Assembly: GCF_900461525.1 (NCBI RefSeq) | Contig: NZ_UGOD01000001.1 | Location: 3,350,912-3,414,911, forward strand | Reading direction: 5' to 3' | DNA: 64,000 nucleotides | Origin: Legionella busanensis | GTDB lineage: Bacteria > Pseudomonadota > Gammaproteobacteria > Legionellales > Legionellaceae | Part shown: positions 58,857 through 64,000 of the stretch, piece after piece | How the letters are laid out: each line of letters opens with the position of its first letter | How positions within the stretch are numbered: the first letter of the stretch is position 1 | Made by a program: the position numbers and the translations under genes | Notes under the pieces: generated by a model | Seen by the model: the letters and a program-made list of their open reading frames with translations, nothing else | What the model was told of the DNA's origin: nothing | Databases searched by the model: none

Positions 58857-60203
58857 TTATTTACCAATGCAAAAACTAGAAAAAATTTTCCCTAATAAAT
58901 CATCGGAGGTAAATTCACCGGTAATCTCACATAAGCATTGGTGAGCTAACCTCAAATCTTCAGCCAATAACTCACCTGCACGGGCTTGAATTAATTGTTG
59001 TTGTCCAACTAACAAGAGTTCTTTTGCCCTATCTAAGGCATCTAAATGTCTTCTGCGTGCTAAAAATTGTCCCTCTGTTGGTTGAAAACCAACTACAGAT
59101 TTAATTTTATTAATTAGGAGATCAATACCAGCACCAGATTTAGCAGATAAATAAATAGTATTATCTTCTTGTTTAACTTGGTGATGTAACGTATCAATTT
59201 TATTAAAAACTTTAATTAAGGGAACGCCAACAGAGAGGCGAGCAGAGATTTCTTTATTAAGCTCATTTTCTTGTTGAGGCTGGTTAATATCAACCATTAA
59301 TAAAACACAATCAGCTTGACTAACTTCCTGCCACGCGCGTCTAATACCTTCTTGTTCAACTATATCATTACTTTCTCTTAAACCTGCTGTATCAATAAGA
59401 TGGACTGGTAAATCATCTAATAAAATATATTCTCGCATTACATCACGGGTAGTACCAGCTACTTCTGTTACAATGGCTACTTCACGCCCAGCTAAACGAT
59501 TAATTAAAGTTGACTTACCTGCATTTGGCTTCCCTGCAATAACGATGGATAAACCTTCTCGTAACATCGCACCTTGTGAAGCATTTTGTCTTAAGTTGGT
59601 AAGGTCTAAGAGAATTTCATTAAGTAAAGAGCTAACTTTACCATCCCCTAAAAAATCAATTTCTTCTTCTGGAAAATCAATGGCAGCTTCAACATAAATA
59701 CGTAAGTTAATAATTTTTTCACTAAGTTCATTTATTTTCCGGGAAAAGTTACCTTGCAAAGATCGTAGAGCCAGACGAGCAGCGGTTAGAGAACTAGCAT
59801 GAATTAAATCTGCAATTGCCTCAGCCTGGGTTAAATCTATTCTTTCATTTAAAAAAGCTCGTTCTGAAAATTCACCAGGCTTAGCAAGCCGTGCACCATA
59901 AGTAATTCCTTGTTGTACTAAATAATCTAAAATAATGGGGGCACCATGACCTTGTAATTCAATTACATCTTCACCTGTAAAAGAATGAGGTGCTTTGAAA
60001 TAAATAACAATACCTTGATCAATTAATTTATTTTCATTGTCGAAAAAATTAGTGTAGGTAGCTGCACGTCGCTTGATTGTAGTTTGCTTTGTTAATTTAA
60101 GAGCAATAGAATAAGCCAGAGGGCCAGAAAGTCTTACTATACCTACTCCACCTTGGCCTGGTGGAGTAGCAATCGCAATAATTGTATCTTGAGAAACATT
60201 CAT
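58857..60203 (-). CDS. mnmE: tRNA modification GTPase MnmE
   Basis: 448 aa. With MnmG it makes the 5-(carboxymethyl)aminomethyl group at wobble uridine 34. The N-terminal folate-binding domain starts [22 protein letters not shown]; the inserted G domain has [27 protein letters not shown] and NKID; the protein ends in the catalytic CIGK (C445). It overlaps yidC by four bases. Confidence 0.98.
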   Translation of the reverse strand: MNVSQDTIIAIATPPGQGGVGIVRLSGPLAYSIALKLTKQTTIKRRAATYTNFFDNENKLIDQGIVIYFKAPHSFTGEDVIELQGHGAPIILDYLVQQGITYGARLAKPGEFSERAFLNERIDLTQAEAIADLIHASSLTAARLALRSLQGNFSRKINELSEKIINLRIYVEAAIDFPEEEIDFLGDGKVSSLLNEILLDLTNLRQNASQGAMLREGLSIVIAGKPNAGKSTLINRLAGREVAIVTEVAGTTRDVMREYILLDDLPVHLIDTAGLRESNDIVEQEGIRRAWQEVSQADCVLLMVDINQPQQENELNKEISARLSVGVPLIKVFNKIDTLHHQVKQEDNTIYLSAKSGAGIDLLINKIKSVVGFQPTEGQFLARRRHLDALDRAKELLLVGQQQLIQARAGELLAEDLRLAHQCLCEITGEFTSDDLLGKIFSSFCIGK

Positions 60204-61891
60204 TTTGCTGTTATAAGCTGCTTCTTAGAGGTAGGCCGATTATCACTATATTTCCGCGTAATATACCACTGTTGCAGAATAGATAAAGTATTATTAACAA
60301 TCCAGTATAACACTAAGCCCGCGGGAAAATTCCAAAATAATGCAGTAAACACAATAGGTAATAACATCATTATCTTTGCTTGTGTTGGGTCTGGTGGAGC
60401 AGGATTTAACCGTTGCTGTATCAACATAGTAGCGCCCATAATGATAGGCAATACATGATAAGGATCAGCAGTTGCTAAATCTTTAATCCATAGAATAAAT
60501 GGCGCTTGTCTTAACTCTACGCTCTCTAATAAAACCCAATATAATGCAATGAATACAGGAATTTGTACTAAGATAGGCAAACAGCCACCGAATGGATTTA
60601 CCTTTTCTTGCTTATAAAGCTCCATCGTCGCTTGACTAATTTTAGCTTTATCATCACCATAACGCTCACGTAAGGCTTGCAACTTGGGCTGCAATTTACG
60701 CATATTTGCCATAGATTTATAACTTGTCGCAGACAATTTAAAGAAGGCCAGCTTAATAAGTACTGTTACAAGTATAATAGACCATCCCCAATTACCCACT
60801 ACAGAGTGAATAGCTTTCATAATTGAGAATAGAGCTGAAGATACAAACCATAACCAACCGTAGTCAACAGTTAAATCCAAACCAGGTGCTATGGCACTTA
60901 AGGTACTGGTCGTTTCTGGTCCGATATATAGTTTAGTACTTAACTCTCTTTTTTCACCTGGCTTAACAATTAAAGGCTGACTAATTGTACCAATGGTATA
61001 GTCATTATTAGCGTTACGAGTATAAATAAGATTTTTACTTTTTGTCTCTGGTACCCATGCACTAAGAAAATAATGCTGCTGCATTGCTATCCAGCCGCCT
61101 GTTACATCAATGTTAAGATTAGCCTTAGACATATCTTTGAAGCTTACCTTTTTATAACGGCTATGCTCTGGATTCGAGTAAGAAGCGCCAGTATAAGAGC
61201 CAATATGAAATAAACTAGACTGATCTTCAGCTGGTAAAGTGCGAACCAGTTGTGTATTCATATAGCCTTGCCAGTCTTGTTGCCCTGCATTTACAATTTG
61301 GTAGTTAACTTCAATTAGATAACTTCCTGGCGTGAAAACAAAATTTTTGACTACTTCTAAGCCTGTATCAGTTTGTCCTGTTAATGTTACAACTAATTGT
61401 TTCTGATTAGGGTCTAGAAAATAATCTTGTTTAGGTGAGTTATAATTTATTTTAAGATTTTCAACATCGCCATTTTTGTTTACTACAAGGCTACTATTCG
61501 CCGTATAACGCTCATTAGGCTTATCATACAATAAAGTTATAGGGGTCTGGCGCTCCTCAACACTTACAGGATAATTTGAAAGTTTAGCTTGAGTAATATC
61601 ACCAAAATTTTTATCAATTAAAACAGACAATACATCAGTCTTAACTTGAATAGCTTGTGAAGCTGAATAATTTTGTTGTGTATTTGGCGTTTGGCTTACT
61701 TGATTTAAGTTGGTTGTCTGATTGCTATTAATATTAGGTAATAAACTATCTTTAGTAGTTTTATTAATGTTACTAGAAGAAGTTACTGTCGTAGCAGGTT
61801 TAGCAGGAGGGTAATCTTGTTGCCAAGCAGACCACAAAGAATAAATAACTAGCGCAAGCGCTGCATATAATACAACTCGTCGAATATCCAT
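60200..61891 (-). CDS. yidC: Membrane protein insertase YidC
   Basis: 563 aa from ATG 61891, which shares a base with the yidD stop (TGATG). The N-terminal anchor ([17 protein letters not shown]) is followed by a Gln/Asn/Thr-rich linker, the periplasmic P1 beta domain (about 80-335) and five conserved C-terminal helices with [21 protein letters not shown]. It inserts Sec-dependent and independent membrane proteins, including the c subunit of ATP synthase encoded in this window. Confidence 0.98.
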   Translation of the reverse strand: MDIRRVVLYAALALVIYSLWSAWQQDYPPAKPATTVTSSSNINKTTKDSLLPNINSNQTTNLNQVSQTPNTQQNYSASQAIQVKTDVLSVLIDKNFGDITQAKLSNYPVSVEERQTPITLLYDKPNERYTANSSLVVNKNGDVENLKINYNSPKQDYFLDPNQKQLVVTLTGQTDTGLEVVKNFVFTPGSYLIEVNYQIVNAGQQDWQGYMNTQLVRTLPAEDQSSLFHIGSYTGASYSNPEHSRYKKVSFKDMSKANLNIDVTGGWIAMQQHYFLSAWVPETKSKNLIYTRNANNDYTIGTISQPLIVKPGEKRELSTKLYIGPETTSTLSAIAPGLDLTVDYGWLWFVSSALFSIMKAIHSVVGNWGWSIILVTVLIKLAFFKLSATSYKSMANMRKLQPKLQALRERYGDDKAKISQATMELYKQEKVNPFGGCLPILVQIPVFIALYWVLLESVELRQAPFILWIKDLATADPYHVLPIIMGATMLIQQRLNPAPPDPTQAKIMMLLPIVFTALFWNFPAGLVLYWIVNNTLSILQQWYITRKYSDNRPTSKKQLITAK

Positions 61892-62139
61892 CAAGATTTC
61901 TCTTCATTATGTAACACAGGATCGTAACCTCCTGCTGACCAGGGATGGCAACGGAGTAAACGACAACACATTAACTTTATACCTTTAAAAACACCAAAAT
62001 GATTAATTGCTGATAAAGCATATTCAGAACAACTAGGATAAAAGCGGCAACTTGGCCTTAACATAGGGCGAATAAATAATCGATAAAGGATTATTGGAAA
62101 ACTAGTCATTTGACGTAGAAAGTATTTAATTTTTTCCAT
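61891..62139 (-). CDS. yidD: Membrane protein insertion efficiency factor YidD
   Basis: 82 aa with the diagnostic [28 protein letters not shown] and [12 protein letters not shown]. The amphipathic N-terminus associates with the inner membrane. It overlaps rnpA by 34 bases and yidC by one, the classical arrangement. Confidence 0.97.
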   Translation of the reverse strand: MEKIKYFLRQMTSFPIILYRLFIRPMLRPSCRFYPSCSEYALSAINHFGVFKGIKLMCCRLLRCHPWSAGGYDPVLHNEEKS

Positions 62140-62450
62140 GCATTACCTAAATGTGCAATAATTAATCTATTTTCTACTTTTCCTGCCCCATGTCTTGCTA
62201 AAAAAATAATATCGACTGCAGGTAAGTCTTGCGTGCGAAAATATTCACGTACCAAACGCTTCAGTCTATTTCGTTGACATGCTTTTGCTATTTTCTTTTT
62301 TGACAAGGAAAGCCCTAATCTTGCATAGCCCAAGGAATTCTGTCGATATAAAATAATAAATTCCTGGATTATAACTTTATTGGCTTGTGCAAACACGTAA
62401 TCATAATCACTTTTCGCGATTAAGCGGCGTTTTTTGTCAAAATCATACAC
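62106..62450 (-). CDS. rnpA: Ribonuclease P protein component
   Basis: A 114-aa basic protein that assists M1 RNA in 5' processing of tRNAs. The RNR motif CQRNRLKRLVREYFR is present and GLSLSKKKIAKA precedes it. The start is GTG at 62450, overlapping the last base of the rpmH stop (TAGTG). This short spacing couples rnpA to rpmH. Confidence 0.97.
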   Translation of the reverse strand: MYDFDKKRRLIAKSDYDYVFAQANKVIIQEFIILYRQNSLGYARLGLSLSKKKIAKACQRNRLKRLVREYFRTQDLPAVDIIFLARHGAGKVENRLIIAHLGNAWKKLNTFYVK

Positions 62451-62584
62451 TAAGCTGATAAACGTTTACGTCCTTTTGCACGTCGACGCTTTAATACAAG
62501 GCGGCCTCCTCGGGTTGCCATACGTTGACGAAATCCATGATCGCGCTTGCGTTTTAGCTTACTAGGCTGGTATGTACGCTTCAT
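62450..62584 (-). CDS. rpmH: Ribosomal protein L34
   Basis: 44 aa, from [20 protein letters not shown] to [12 protein letters not shown], the complete and highly conserved L34. Read on the minus strand from ATG 62584 to TAG at 62450-62452. It heads the rpmH-rnpA-yidD-yidC-mnmE cluster, which conventionally lies next to dnaA/oriC. Confidence 0.98.
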   Translation of the reverse strand: MKRTYQPSKLKRKRDHGFRQRMATRGGRLVLKRRRAKGRKRLSA

Positions 62585-62618
62585 TTTAGACCTACTTAAA
62601 TTAATTCAAAGGTGGGCA

Positions 62619-62647
62619 ATGATAGAAAACTTTACAAGTTCTGTCAA
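62619..62647 (-). promoter_or_regulatory. Strong promoter of rpmH
   Basis: Minus-strand TTGACA (62642-62647), a 17-bp spacer and TATCAT (62619-62624): a perfect -35 and a five-of-six -10 at optimal spacing, with the start near 62612, about 28 bases before the rpmH ATG. Confidence 0.8.
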
Positions 62648-64000
62648 ACCATCTGAATCAACAAGCTATGGTCTTTTTAATTCTAGATTAATAGGTTTAG
62701 GCAATTTGGGAGAAAATGTAGATTTAATGGTTTTTTGAAAAAATACTTTAAAAAGGTTTAAAAAGTAGTCTGTAATAATAATTAAATCTTAAATATTTAT
62801 TTATTTTTTATTATTAGTGAGAAAAATTCTGTTTATAACCTTTAAATCTTTCAATTATACAATAACTTATATTAATTATAGATCTGTTAAGAGATCGTGT
62901 TTTTCATGATTACTAGTTTAAGATTATTTTTAAACTTTATTAATATATGACTAACTATGCACATCCTTTACCTTGTTAAATTACTTCTTTGTTAACACTT
63001 TATTAATGCCTATTTAATTTTCTTTTGTTCTAATTATGCTCACTTTAAACTGGCTATCTAATTATAATAATAAAATAAGAATTTAAATTTGTTATGATTA
63101 TTAAGTGGCGATTTTCTGTTAGTAACTTATAAAAAATATTATTAATGAAGTACTTAACTAAAATTTATCCTGGTAATATTTAGTATTTAAGTCGTTACTG
63201 ATTACATTAATAAAAACGTAATTTGAAAGTTTTAAGGCTATTTTGGGGAATTGTCCCCATGTTAAGCTCGATTTGTAGATGGTTTTTAAGGGACATATTC
63301 TAATTTTATAAACAAGTATGTACGATAGCTCATCAAATAAGAGGTATGATTGTTTATTTATACTTTTAATTTATTTGTTAATTAGTATTACCTTAAAAAG
63401 GATTTCAATAAGTTTATTATTTTCTTCACGATTTACCTGGCTTATGAATCTATATTGCTTACTGATTTTTTAATTTGAATAAAAAAATTTTAATTTTCCC
63501 ATCTAAGATCGCTTTATCTCTAAACTTTTTTGCGCTACATTATTCTTTGATATACAAAGTTATTCTCCAATGTGTGGGAAATGTAGTTGTGATTTATCTA
63601 TTTATTGTTTGTATATCCATTTAAATTGACTAATTTTGCTTAGTTAGATCAACGGACCTCATGTAATTAGTAGTTTGATTGACTTTATTTCGGTTTTGAA
63701 TATTTTATATTCAATTTTATTAAATATTAAGCGAATAAGCCGCGATATAAAAAGTCGATTTCAAAACTATATTTTTATTCTTTGCTAGGTATAATGATCG
63801 ACCCGCCTATAAATTGTTTTAGTGTAGTGTTCATAATTTTTACTTTATAAAGCAATTTAAAGGTAATGACGCTGTTATTAAATTTAATTATTGTGTTAAT
63901 AGCAAAGTAATTTAGTTTACTTGCTAACTGGCTTTGGTGGCAGTATTTAACTTTTTTGGTTGTCTATTAATAGCAACCATTGTTGCTTGAGGAGTTTTTT
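62648..64000. other. Very AT-rich gene-free region, probable dnaA/oriC-proximal spacer
   Basis: About 1.35 kb with no credible gene. Long A/T runs dominate. A small hairpin TGGGGA-ATTG-TCCCCA lies at 63244-63259. Only degenerate DnaA-box-like 9-mers were found (CTATGCACA near 62955 and, inverted, TGTGGGAAA at 63572-63580). The window ends TTGAGGAGTTTTTT, which looks like a ribosome binding site for a gene starting just beyond; by position next to rpmH this could be dnaA. This is inference from gene order. Confidence 0.45.

Noticed and set aside
62547..62738. 63-codon plus-strand frame opposite rpmH and its promoter
   Set aside because: It lies antisense to rpmH and its strong promoter, and has no independent support.
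62954..63580. Candidate DnaA boxes CTATGCACA and TGTGGGAAA
   Set aside because: Each deviates from TTATNCACA or its complement and they are isolated, so they are not enough to call an origin.

Overview
The window is low-GC bacterial DNA, with AT-rich intergenic stretches, from a gammaproteobacterium. It most probably belongs to Legionella or a close relative in the Legionellales. The housekeeping neighbourhoods are gammaproteobacterial: rppH-ptsP-(tauE)-lgt-thyA, atpIBEFHAGDC, yraN/diaA/dolP beside rsmI, and rpmH-rnpA-yidD-yidC-mnmE. Between them sit eukaryotic-like genes (two protein kinases and an ankyrin-repeat protein) and several large, unrecognised coiled-coil or membrane proteins. That mixture is typical of an intracellular pathogen with a Dot/Icm-type secretion system. 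Genus assignment is inference; no marker gene such as rRNA is present.

Layout. 1-3.2 kb: tail of a QueD/PTPS-like gene, priA, a thioesterase and a CsbD stress protein. 3.3-7.2 kb: a translationally coupled kinase/ankyrin pair on the minus strand and a divergent voltage-gated cation channel. 7.7-12 kb: secreted GH16 glucanase, L,D-transpeptidase, BON and PRC-barrel proteins, and a 55-aa zinc-ribbon gene. 12.1-18.7 kb: endonuclease V, large-subunit catalase, zinc alcohol dehydrogenase, CysZ-like protein and the cbpA-cbpM chaperone pair. 18.8-25.5 kb: two small secreted proteins, then thyA, lgt, a TauE permease, ptsP and rppH on the minus strand. 25.8-33.6 kb: a monocistronic membrane-active protein with its own promoter and terminator, metG-rnfB-nth, a 619-aa effector-like protein and a VUT-like membrane protein. 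33.7-42.4 kb: glmU, an unknown 336-aa protein, ansA, a 659-aa coiled-coil membrane protein, a HMCES/YedK protein and an MFS transporter. 42.7-49.7 kb: the complete F1Fo ATP synthase operon. 50-55 kb: three small envelope/unknown genes, diaA, yraN, rsmI and alkB. 55.4-58.7 kb: a second protein kinase and a 541-aa paralogue of the 659-aa protein. 58.9-62.6 kb: mnmE-yidC-yidD-rnpA-rpmH. The last 1.4 kb has no gene, is very AT-rich, and lies where dnaA/oriC is usually found next to rpmH.

The most notable non-coding content is a set of dispersed palindromic repeats. One family of about 85 bp recurs at about 11.10, 15.00, 33.60 and 50.91 kb, with a half copy at 36.28 kb, and most copies begin within a few bases of a stop codon. 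Separate inverted-repeat elements of MITE size lie at 6.31, 11.67, 19.41, 20.03 and 53.87 kb, and a perfect 32-bp palindrome lies at 15.12 kb. No tRNA, rRNA, CRISPR array, transposase or prophage gene was seen.
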